64,000 bases of DNA from Butyrivibrio sp. AE3009 (GTDB lineage Bacteria; Bacillota; Clostridia; Lachnospirales; Lachnospiraceae). Shown piece after piece: positions 53,705-61,553 of this stretch. Made by a program: the position numbers and the translations under genes. How positions within the stretch are numbered: position 1 is the first letter of the stretch; every line of letters starts with the position of its first letter. The stretch is from NCBI RefSeq assembly GCF_000420845.1, contig NZ_ATVS01000021.1:1-64000 (forward strand), given 5' to 3'. The notes under the pieces were generated by a model. It ran no database searches. It was not told the origin of the DNA and saw only the letters and a list, made by a program, of their open reading frames with translations.

Positions 53705-55786
53705 ATGAGTAAAGATTTAGAATTATTTGAAGAAGTAGAAGAAGTAAAAAAAGAAAGTAAGAAGAAAGAAGAAGCTAAGATAAGATATGACGAGTCCGGC
53801 CTTGATGAGAGAATCATCAGAGCTGTTACTGAGATGGGATTTGAATACATGTCACCCATCCAGAAGGCTGCTATTCCTGTTATGATGGAAGGCAAGGACC
53901 TTATAGGACAGGCCCAGACCGGAACCGGCAAGACGGCAGCATTTGGAATTCCGCTCCTTCAGAGCATAGATTCCGAGAATAAGCACCTGCAGGCGGTTGT
54001 ACTTTGCCCTACAAGAGAGCTTGCAATGCAGGCAGCCGATGATATCAGAGATTTTGCAAAATATATGCATGGAATCAAAGTCCTGGCTGTATACGGCGGA
54101 CAGGATATTTCAAGACAGATAAGAGCATTATCTGCCGGAGTTCAGATAGTTGTAGGAACTCCCGGACGTGTTATGGATCACATGAGACGTCACACAATGA
54201 AGATGAAGGATGTTAAGGTTCTTGTCCTTGATGAGGCGGATGAGATGCTTGACATGGGCTTTAGAGAAGATATCGAGACTATTCTTCAGGGAATGCCTGA
54301 AGAGAGACAGACTGCTCTTTTCTCAGCTACAATGCCCGAACCTATTCTTAAGATCACAAGAACCTATCAGAAGGATGCTGAATACATCAAGATGACTCCC
54401 AGGGAGATCACCGTTGCCGCCATCGAGCAGGCATATTACAGAGTTCCTCAGAAGATGAAGGAAGAGGTCCTCTGCAGACTTATGGATTATTATGATCCTG
54501 CAAGAAGCCTTATTTTCTGCAATACCAAGAAAATGGTAGACCAGCTCACAGAGAGCCTTAAGGGCAAGGGGTATCTTGCCGACGGACTCCACGGAGATCT
54601 GTCACAGAACCAGAGAGATACAGTTATGAATCTCTTCAGAAATGGCAGGATCAACATCCTTATCGCCACTGACGTAGCTGCAAGAGGTATTGATGTCAGC
54701 GGTGTTGAGGCAGTATTTAACTTCGATATCCCTGAGGATATTGAATATTATGTACACAGAATCGGAAGAACAGGACGTGCCGGCAGAAGCGGCAGATCCT
54801 TTACTCTGGTAGGCGGCAGAGAGATGTACAAGCTTCGCGACATCGAGAGAATCTGCCATACCAGGATTGAGGAGAGAAGAGTTCCTTCCGCTAAAGAGAT
54901 TACAAGAGCCAAATCCCAGAAGGTATTTGCGGAAGTAATCGATATTATTGAGAATGACGATATCGCATCAACTCTTGAGTTCGTCAATCAGAAGATTGAA
55001 GAGGGCGAGTATACTGCAGAGCAGCTTGCTGCCGGATTCATGAAGCTCAAGATGGGCGCAGACCTTGAAGATCTTGTTCTGTTTGAAAAGAGCGACAGAA
55101 GAAGGAGAGATTCCAAGGACGGTGGCGATAGAAGAAACGGACGCCGCTCCGGTGACGGCCGCAAGAACTCAGATGGGCGCAGAAGCCGCGACGGACGTCG
55201 CTTTGAAGAGGGCCGCAAGAACCGAGATGGCAGGAAGCCCTCAGAGGATCGTGAAGGACGTAAGGGGCGCGATAGTCGTAAGAATTCTGAGGACCGCAAG
55301 GATCGCCGAAGCCGCAAGGACCAGGGGCAGCGCTTTGACAAAAAGAACGACAGATATCAGGAGAAGCAGGTAAGTTCTTCTGAGGAAGTATTCCAGAAAC
55401 CTCGCAGAAAGCAAAAACCTGATGGATCACAGGCTGTAAATACAGGACTTGACGTCAGCCTTATTGAGAGCATCAAGGCTGACAGAAAGAAATCCGAGAG
55501 CAAGAACGGCAACAAATCTGAGAATCATGCAGATTATTCCAAGAAGAGCAGAGCTTCTCAGAACAAAAAAGCTGATGGCTTCGAGAACGTAGGAAGAATC
55601 AACATAAAAGGTGAGGGACAGACCAAGGCCTGGTATGTGGGTCAGGACTCCGACACCATGAATGTCAGCAAGGCCGAGAAGAAGGCCATTAAGCAGGAAA
55701 ATAAAAAAAGAAGTCTTGATTATCTTCAGGATGTCAGCGATCTTGTAATGGAGAGCTTTGGCAGAAGAAAGAACAAGGAGAAATAA
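53705..55786 (+). CDS. DEAD-box RNA helicase with long charged low-complexity tail
   Basis: The product has 693 residues. The helicase core (about residues 20-390) shows AQTGTGKT, PTRELAMQ, TPGRVMDH, DEAD, SAT, ATDVAARGID and HRIGRTGRAGR. A dimerisation-like segment follows to about 455. Residues about 460-560 are a tract of R, D, G, K and S with recurring DGR and RKNS units; the rest of the tail is lysine-rich. The layout resembles DeaD/CshA proteins, which unwind RNA during ribosome assembly and mRNA decay. The ribosome site before ATG 53705 is weak (AAGAGAG). Confidence 0.93.
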   Translation: MSKDLELFEEVEEVKKESKKKEEAKIRYDESGLDERIIRAVTEMGFEYMSPIQKAAIPVMMEGKDLIGQAQTGTGKTAAFGIPLLQSIDSENKHLQAVVLCPTRELAMQAADDIRDFAKYMHGIKVLAVYGGQDISRQIRALSAGVQIVVGTPGRVMDHMRRHTMKMKDVKVLVLDEADEMLDMGFREDIETILQGMPEERQTALFSATMPEPILKITRTYQKDAEYIKMTPREITVAAIEQAYYRVPQKMKEEVLCRLMDYYDPARSLIFCNTKKMVDQLTESLKGKGYLADGLHGDLSQNQRDTVMNLFRNGRINILIATDVAARGIDVSGVEAVFNFDIPEDIEYYVHRIGRTGRAGRSGRSFTLVGGREMYKLRDIERICHTRIEERRVPSAKEITRAKSQKVFAEVIDIIENDDIASTLEFVNQKIEEGEYTAEQLAAGFMKLKMGADLEDLVLFEKSDRRRRDSKDGGDRRNGRRSGDGRKNSDGRRSRDGRRFEEGRKNRDGRKPSEDREGRKGRDSRKNSEDRKDRRSRKDQGQRFDKKNDRYQEKQVSSSEEVFQKPRRKQKPDGSQAVNTGLDVSLIESIKADRKKSESKNGNKSENHADYSKKSRASQNKKADGFENVGRINIKGEGQTKAWYVGQDSDTMNVSKAEKKAIKQENKKRSLDYLQDVSDLVMESFGRRKNKEK

Positions 55787-57018
55787 TGACCAAATCAAAG
55801 GGGAATGATTCTGGGAAACACAAACTGTTTGTTATGAGTAAGGCTTTCAGAGCCAAGATTTTTAACATGGTTAGTGTGGGCGTCATTGATGAACCTATCA
55901 ACAGGTTCTATGACGTTATCAGTATCATTGCCCTTTTGCTTAATCTTTTTTGCGCATTTGCGGTTACTTTTGACAATATGATGGAGCGGTATGGTAAGCT
56001 CCTTCTTGTTATTGAGGCAATTACCACCTTTTTCTTTGCAGTGGATTATGTACTGCGTCTCATCACAGCTAATGAACTGTATCCCAAGGAGACAGAAAAA
56101 GGTGCTATTGTCCGATATGTCTTTTCCTTTACCGGATTAATAGATCTGTTATCGTTTTTACCCTATTATCTACCGGTATTTTTCCCGGCGGGGACGGCAG
56201 TTTTCAGAATGTTCAGGATTGCCAGGATTCTTCGTCTTTTCAGAATCAATTCCTATTATGACCAAATGAATGTTATCACCGAGATCCTTAGCCGCAAAAA
56301 GCAGCAGCTCATGGCTTCGGTATTTATTATCCTCATACTTATGATGGGATCAAGCCTGTGTATGTATAGTGTTGAGCATGAGGCTCAGCCTGAGGTATTC
56401 CAAAATGCTTTTTCCGGAATCTGGTGGTCGGCATCGACACTATTAACTGTCGGATATGGAGATATTTATCCTGTGACAACCCTGGGTAAGATCCTCGGAA
56501 TATTCATTGCATTTCTTGGAGTCGGCATGGTTGCCATACCTACAGGTATTATTTCTGCCGGCTTCGTTGAACAATATCAGAGACTTAAGTCCATTGGCGA
56601 CTTCACAGAGGAAGAGAATATTCATTTTATCAGAGTCAAACTCTCGGCAGGAGACAGATGGACCGGTAAGAAGATTGTAGACCTGGGCCTTCCTAAGGAC
56701 GTTATGATCGTAGCCATACAAAGAGGCAAAGAGACCATTATTCCCAGAGGAGATACGGTACTTAATCCCGGTGATCTCATAGTTATGTGTGCTGAGAAGA
56801 CCAAGGATGTTCAGCCTGTGGAGATAAAAGAAATCGTGATAAATGAAGGCCATTCCTGGAATGGTACGGCGATAAGAGATATCGATATTTCCAGACAGAG
56901 CTTCATCTTCATGGTAAGAAGAAACGGCAAAGCGATGGTTCCAAAGGGAGGGCTAACGATCAAGGCCGGAGACACAGTCTTGCTATATGGCAAGCATGTA
57001 CAAAACGAAAATGTATAG
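55786..57018 (+). CDS. Voltage-gated-type potassium channel with two C-terminal TrkA-C (RCK_C) domains
   Basis: The product has 410 residues. Six membrane helices include an S4-like helix with regularly spaced arginines (FRMFRIARILRLFRIN, about residues 143-160) and the pore loop with filter TVGYGD (221-226). After S6, two RCK_C domains follow (about 280-345 and 350-405; KIVDLGLPKDVMIVAIQRG and TAIRDIDISRQSFIFMVRR), without the NAD-binding RCK_N domain that usually separates pore and RCK_C. It should be a tetrameric K+ channel. The ATG shares a base with the helicase stop. Confidence 0.9.
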   Translation: MTKSKGNDSGKHKLFVMSKAFRAKIFNMVSVGVIDEPINRFYDVISIIALLLNLFCAFAVTFDNMMERYGKLLLVIEAITTFFFAVDYVLRLITANELYPKETEKGAIVRYVFSFTGLIDLLSFLPYYLPVFFPAGTAVFRMFRIARILRLFRINSYYDQMNVITEILSRKKQQLMASVFIILILMMGSSLCMYSVEHEAQPEVFQNAFSGIWWSASTLLTVGYGDIYPVTTLGKILGIFIAFLGVGMVAIPTGIISAGFVEQYQRLKSIGDFTEEENIHFIRVKLSAGDRWTGKKIVDLGLPKDVMIVAIQRGKETIIPRGDTVLNPGDLIVMCAEKTKDVQPVEIKEIVINEGHSWNGTAIRDIDISRQSFIFMVRRNGKAMVPKGGLTIKAGDTVLLYGKHVQNENV

Positions 57019-57035
57019 GAGCTACCTGATAAGTT

Positions 57036-57902
57036 ATGGAAAAATACTTTGAAAACTCAACAAAAGAGGAAATCCTGGATCGAGCTGAGCTTTTCGTTCT
57101 TGATATGGACGGAACCTTTTATCTTGAAAATGACATTTTGGATGGCGCACTTGATTTCCTTGACAGTGTAGAAAAATCAGGTAAGAAATACATGTTTTTT
57201 ACCAACAACTCATCCCAGTCATCGGCCGCTTATATTGATAAGCTGGCGAAGATGAACTGCCATATTTCAAAGGATATGATCATGACCTCCGGAGATGTGA
57301 TGATCCGCTACCTTAATAGTTTTTATAAAGGGAAAAGTGTGTATCTTCTCGGGACACCGTCTCTGTATGAAACCTTCAGAGAAGGCGGGATCAATCTTTT
57401 TCAGCCAGAGGTAGATGAAAAGGATGGATTTGTTCCTGCGGATACCGCCAATATTCCGGATATAGTTGTGGTGGCTTTTGATAAGACACTTAATTACAAC
57501 AGACTTACCAATGCTTGTACTTATATCAGAAATGGTGCTACTTTCCTTTCGACTCACCTGGATATTAATTGTCCAATGAAGGGCGGATTTATTATTGACT
57601 GCGGAGCGATTTGCGCAGCCATAGAGCTCTCCACCGGCAAGAAGCCCAAGTATGTGGGGAAGCCTTTTAACGAAACTGTGGAGATGATCGTAGATGCCAC
57701 AGGCATGGATAAGGATAAGATTGCATTTGTGGGCGACAGAATATACACGGATGTTGCCACAGGCGTAAACAACGGAGCTATCGGTGTTCTTGTTATGACA
57801 GGAGAGACGAAGCTCATGGATATACCCGGTTCCGAGGTGAAGCCGGACGTGGTTTATGATTCCATCAAGGAGATGGGAGAAATGCTCAGAAAGAGATTTT
57901 GA
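57036..57902 (+). CDS. HAD-family phosphatase, NagD-like (class IIA)
   Basis: The product has 288 residues. The nucleophile motif is DMDGTFYL, motif II is FFTNNSS, the class IIA cap lies between, and the Mg-binding end is GKPFNETVEMIVDATG then FVGDRIYTDVATG. Such enzymes hydrolyse small phosphorylated compounds such as sugar phosphates, nucleotides or phosphoglycolate. It is 17 bp behind the channel gene and may share its transcript. Confidence 0.9.
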   Translation: MEKYFENSTKEEILDRAELFVLDMDGTFYLENDILDGALDFLDSVEKSGKKYMFFTNNSSQSSAAYIDKLAKMNCHISKDMIMTSGDVMIRYLNSFYKGKSVYLLGTPSLYETFREGGINLFQPEVDEKDGFVPADTANIPDIVVVAFDKTLNYNRLTNACTYIRNGATFLSTHLDINCPMKGGFIIDCGAICAAIELSTGKKPKYVGKPFNETVEMIVDATGMDKDKIAFVGDRIYTDVATGVNNGAIGVLVMTGETKLMDIPGSEVKPDVVYDSIKEMGEMLRKRF

Positions 57903-58014
57903 CTAAAATCTTGAAAATTGAGCACAAAGACTTTTTTGCGGTGGACACTTCATTTTTTTGTTAATAAAATATTCGTATATTGAGACAAAAAATATCAAAT
58001 GGAGGTTATTTGAG

Positions 58015-58656
58015 ATGAAGATAGCACTTATAAATGAAAACAGCCAGGCAGCCAAGAATGAGATGATCTACGGAGCACTCAAGAAGGTTGCTGACAAGCA
58101 TGGCTTTGAGGTTTTTAACTACGGAATGTATTCAGCTGAGGACAAGGCACAGCTTACCTATGTACAGAATGGTATTCTTGCCTGCGTTCTTCTTAACTCA
58201 GGCGCTGTTGATTACGTTATCACAGGTTGCGGAACAGGTGAGGGCGCAATGCTTGCCTGCAACAGCTTCCCCGGAGTTATCTGCGGACATGTTACTGATC
58301 CTCTTGATGCTTATACTTTTGCACAGATCAACGATGGTAATGCAATTTCCATGAACTTCGCACTTAAGTCAGGCTGGGGCGCAGAGCTTAACCTTGAGTA
58401 TACTTTTGAGAAGCTGTTCTCAGAGGAGAGCGGACAGGGATATCCCAGAGAAAGAGCCGTTCCTGAGCAGCGCAACAAGAAGATCCTTGATGAGGTCAAG
58501 AAGGTTACTTACAATCAGGACGTTGTTGACATTCTCAACAAGCTTGACAGAGACCTGGTTAAGGGCGCGCTTTCAGGAGAGCATTTCCTTGAGTACTTCG
58601 ATGCCAATGCCAAGGATGAGCGCATCAAAGAGGCTGTTCACGAGCTTTTGAAATAA
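58015..58656 (+). CDS. RpiB/LacA/LacB-family sugar-phosphate isomerase-like protein
   Basis: The product has 213 residues. The first 150 match the RpiB/LacAB fold: MKIALINENSQ at the first strand, DYVITGCGTGEGAMLACNSF as the phosphate-binding loop, and DGNAISMNF. About 60 further residues form a charged helical extension not found in classical RpiB (about 150 residues). The MKIALINENSQAAKN start suggests a distinct subfamily. ATG 58015 follows GGAGG by 9 bp. The substrate is not known. Confidence 0.82.
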   Translation: MKIALINENSQAAKNEMIYGALKKVADKHGFEVFNYGMYSAEDKAQLTYVQNGILACVLLNSGAVDYVITGCGTGEGAMLACNSFPGVICGHVTDPLDAYTFAQINDGNAISMNFALKSGWGAELNLEYTFEKLFSEESGQGYPRERAVPEQRNKKILDEVKKVTYNQDVVDILNKLDRDLVKGALSGEHFLEYFDANAKDERIKEAVHELLK

Positions 58657-58682
58657 TCTTTTACCGAATAAATCAGATGATG

Positions 58683-58724
58683 AAACGTGTGGGACTATTT
58701 TTGCGGTTCCACACGTTTTTTTCT
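58683..58724 (+). terminator. Terminator after the RpiB-family gene
   Basis: AAACGTGTGG (58683-58692) pairs with CCACACGTTT (58709-58718), and TTTTTTC follows. Confidence 0.9.
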
Positions 58725-58745
58725 CTTTTTATATAAGAATTTTCG

Positions 58746-58754
58746 TGCTATACT
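58746..58754 (+). promoter_or_regulatory. Extended -10 promoter of the TPR gene
   Basis: TG-C-TATACT lies about 85 bp before the gene, within the same 12-mer CGTGCTATACTT found upstream of cheV. Confidence 0.5.
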
Positions 58755-58839
58755 TTAGCTTGTGTGAGCATTTTTGGCACAGGATTTTAGTAATTAATGG
58801 CAGTTTTTGCCTTTGTTTTAAGAGGGATGGTTTTTAGTT

Positions 58840-60240
58840 TTGGGTTACAGAAAAGATAATGTTTATAGCTCTACCATGGGAAGGGGCTATAATTCAAGAA
58901 AAAGAAGAGGGAAAAGAAGAAAGAAACTCGATTACAGAATGGCAGCCGTTATAACCGGTGCTTCTGCGGTTGTGATAGCGGTTGGTCTTACAATATACAG
59001 TCATTTGCCTTTTGTTAAGGTTAATAATGCGATTGCCGCAGGCAACAAGTACACTGAATCAGCTAACTATGAGGCTGCAATTGAATCCTATGAGAAGGCA
59101 ATCGCGATTGATCCCAAGTCTGTGGCTGCATATTCCAATCTGGCAGGAGCGTACTTAAGCCTTGATAATACTGAGGCCGCCAAGACAACTCTCTATGACG
59201 GATTCAAAAATACAGAGAATGAGCTGCTTCTTAAGGACTATCACACAGTTATAATGAATGAAGCCATAAGTGAGATGAATAGTGCATCAGCAAGTTTTGA
59301 CACGGTTGAGAAACTTGTCAGTGTTTTGGAAGAAAACGGTGATAACGCAGATGCGATTGAACTCCTCAGTGCTGCTTATGAGAGATGCTTTAATGACTCT
59401 TATAATTATGACGTCAATGCACTTTTCAGAGGGGATAAATGCACAAATACCGGTGACAGAACAGGTTCTTTTGATAAGTACGCTGAGCTTGTAAGACGTA
59501 TGATAACGGTTTATGCCGGCAACAATTCAGAGGAACTTAAGAACGTTATTCTGAAATATGCAGTGCCATATTCTGAGTCTTTTACCATAGGTATGGAAGA
59601 TGCTTCTTCTTATAATTCACTGCTGGATGAAGTGATATCTTCAGTTGGAAGCTCTCAGGATATTGATTCGGTTAAGGCGTGTCTTACCAATGCTTTTGAC
59701 GTTCAGAATATTTTCGCAGATATATTTGTTCAGCTTGATGTTGGCAATGTGGATGAACTCAGAGACTTCGTGGTTTCTGATGAGTATCTTGCTCTCAGGG
59801 ATGTTTTCCTTAATAATCAGGAGACTCCTCAGGAGAATACCACCTATGTTTCCATCAGCAGAGAAGCCATTATTCTTAATAAAAATGATAATGGCTACAG
59901 CTATAGATTTTTGAACTTTGAGGAGAACCCGGATACCAAGGGTGTCATTACACTGTGGGCTAATTTCTTTGAGGACGACGGTGTTCAGAGAAATTCCATT
60001 TCCTATGAGCCTGCTGCAATTGACGGTAACTTGTATCCTCACACCAAGTATTCTGTTACATACTTACTTAGCTATATAACATCCGGCAAATCCACCAAGG
60101 TAGCCAAGATGAATTACAGGCTGGATACCACCATCACCTATGAGGATGGAACCACCGAGGAGACCATCGTAGGAGACTGGGGCGGCGATAATGAGTGGAT
60201 AATGGATATCGACACCATAGAATCAAGAATCAGAGCATAA
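58840..60240 (+). CDS. Membrane-anchored TPR-repeat protein, function unknown
   Basis: The product has about 466 residues. A very basic cytoplasmic stub (SRKRRGKRRKK) precedes one membrane helix (about residues 33-54). Two to three TPR units follow outside (about 60-140; NYEAAIESYEKAIAIDPKSVAAYSNLA). The C-terminal 130 residues look beta-rich and are not recognised. The start is uncertain: TTG 58840 lies 13 bp after AGAGGG, and the first in-frame ATG (58876) has no ribosome site. It could be a scaffold in cell-envelope assembly, which is inference. Confidence 0.75.
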   Translation: MGYRKDNVYSSTMGRGYNSRKRRGKRRKKLDYRMAAVITGASAVVIAVGLTIYSHLPFVKVNNAIAAGNKYTESANYEAAIESYEKAIAIDPKSVAAYSNLAGAYLSLDNTEAAKTTLYDGFKNTENELLLKDYHTVIMNEAISEMNSASASFDTVEKLVSVLEENGDNADAIELLSAAYERCFNDSYNYDVNALFRGDKCTNTGDRTGSFDKYAELVRRMITVYAGNNSEELKNVILKYAVPYSESFTIGMEDASSYNSLLDEVISSVGSSQDIDSVKACLTNAFDVQNIFADIFVQLDVGNVDELRDFVVSDEYLALRDVFLNNQETPQENTTYVSISREAIILNKNDNGYSYRFLNFEENPDTKGVITLWANFFEDDGVQRNSISYEPAAIDGNLYPHTKYSVTYLLSYITSGKSTKVAKMNYRLDTTITYEDGTTEETIVGDWGGDNEWIMDIDTIESRIRA

Positions 60241-60251
60241 CGGGAATATAC

Positions 60252-60971
60252 ATGAATCTGGCTAAATCGGAACCTAAGTGCATAATCATATCGGCAGGGC
60301 ATTTCGTGCCAATGGAGATACCTATTGGCGAGGAGGACCTTGTCATAGCCTGCGATGCAGGGTATCTCTACGCTGAGCAGCTTGGGATATTGCCTGACCT
60401 TATCGTTGGGGACTTTGATTCCTTAAGTGAAGCAGGGCCGGCGGCAGTCAGGAGTCTACAGGAGATTGCTGAGAGCGATCCGGACAGAATTGTGAAACTA
60501 GATGTCAGAAAGGATGACACCGATACGATTAAGGCTGTTAAAATAGCTTTTTCCAAGGGGTATAGGAAGTTTATGCTATACGGATGCCTCGGAGGGAGCA
60601 GAATAGACCACAGTCTTGCCAATATTCAGACCCTTCTTTTTATCAAGCATCACGGCGGTAACGGATACATTATGGAAGAGAACCGGATAGTTCTTATCGC
60701 CGAAAACGAAACTATAAGATTCCACAGAGGAAACAGCGGAATGATATCTGTTTTTTCTGTTTCGGAGATTTCAAGGGGTGTAACACTTCGTGGCCTTATG
60801 TACACAATGGAAAATGGGGAGCTGGGTAACGATTTTCCTCTTGGAGTTAGCAATGAATTCATTATCGATGAAGAGGCAGAGATTACTGTGAGAGAAGGGA
60901 CACTTCTTATCACTGCAGAGGCAGAGATTACTGTGAGAGAAGGGACACTTCTTATCACTGCAGAGATGTAA
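60252..60971 (+). CDS. thiN: Thiamine pyrophosphokinase with duplicated C-terminal strand
   Basis: The product has 239 residues and transfers pyrophosphate from ATP to thiamine. The catalytic domain shows GDFDSL, KDDTDTIKAVK and GCLGGSRIDHSLANIQ; the C-terminal beta-domain has SNEFI. The last 32 residues consist of two identical 15-residue copies (AEITVREGTLLITAE) plus a methionine, encoded by an exact 45-bp tandem repeat. ATG 60252 has only a weak ribosome site. It starts 11 bp after the TPR gene and is probably co-transcribed. Confidence 0.93.
   Translation: MNLAKSEPKCIIISAGHFVPMEIPIGEEDLVIACDAGYLYAEQLGILPDLIVGDFDSLSEAGPAAVRSLQEIAESDPDRIVKLDVRKDDTDTIKAVKIAFSKGYRKFMLYGCLGGSRIDHSLANIQTLLFIKHHGGNGYIMEENRIVLIAENETIRFHRGNSGMISVFSVSEISRGVTLRGLMYTMENGELGNDFPLGVSNEFIIDEEAEITVREGTLLITAEAEITVREGTLLITAEM
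60873..60962 (+). repeat. Exact 45-bp tandem duplication in thiN
   Basis: Positions 60873-60917 and 60918-60962 are identical at all 45 bases. The repeat is in frame and adds 15 residues to the C-terminus. Confidence 0.97.
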
Positions 60972-61018
60972 CTCTGACCGAATATGACAGTTAGGCCGGG
61001 AGGCCAAGGAGGAGCAAA

Positions 61019-61423
61019 ATGTTAAAACAGATTTCTATCTACGCTGAGAACAAAAAGGGATGTCTTCAGAACATCACCGGTATTCTTGGGGCAAACAACA
61101 TCAACATCTTAGGTTCCGTAACCAATGATTCCGCAGAGTATGGAATTATCAGAATGGTTGTATCAGATCCTGAGAAATGTCTTGAAGTACTCAAGGAAAA
61201 AGAGTACATCTGCAAAACCACTCCGGTGCTTGCTATAGAGTGTCCCGATGAAGTAGGAGCTCTTGATAAGATTCTTAAGACTCTTTATGGCAGCAATATC
61301 AACGTAAATTACACTTATCTTTCTTTTAACAGAGAATCCGGTGCTCCTATCATGGTAATGCATACCGATGATACCAAGCAGGTTGAAAATATTCTTATCA
61401 ACAAGGGATACAAGTGCCTTTGA
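61019..61423 (+). CDS. Tandem ACT-domain protein
   Basis: The product has 134 residues made of two ACT domains (about 3-65 and 70-134); the first reads LKQISIYAENKKGCLQNITGIL and has the ligand-loop glycine. Stand-alone ACT proteins bind amino acids and regulate enzymes or transport. No partner gene is evident. AGGAGG precedes ATG 61019. Confidence 0.88.
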   Translation: MLKQISIYAENKKGCLQNITGILGANNINILGSVTNDSAEYGIIRMVVSDPEKCLEVLKEKEYICKTTPVLAIECPDEVGALDKILKTLYGSNINVNYTYLSFNRESGAPIMVMHTDDTKQVENILINKGYKCL

Positions 61424-61462
61424 TTATAGCTTTTTTAGAAATATAAAGGTTTTGTTAAATAC

Positions 61463-61492
61463 TTGTCATATTGCCCTGATATTGTGTATACT
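61463..61492 (+). promoter_or_regulatory. Promoter of gpmI
   Basis: TTGTCA (61463-61468) and TATACT (61487-61492) are separated by 18 bp, 62 bp upstream of the start codon. Confidence 0.65.
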
Positions 61493-61513
61493 ATGCAAGG
61501 ACGAATATTTAAC

Positions 61514-61529
61514 GCCCGGAAGCCCGGGC
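61514..61529 (+). other. 5' leader hairpin of gpmI
   Basis: GCCCGG-AAGC-CCGGGC forms a 6-bp GC stem with a tetraloop about 15 nt after the predicted transcript start. There is no T-run, so it probably stabilises the message rather than ending it. Confidence 0.5.
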
Positions 61530-61553
61530 TTTATAAAATGGAGGATATAAATA

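Noticed and set aside
60241..60251. TPP riboswitch before thiN
   Set aside because: Only 11 bp separate thiN from the TPR gene.
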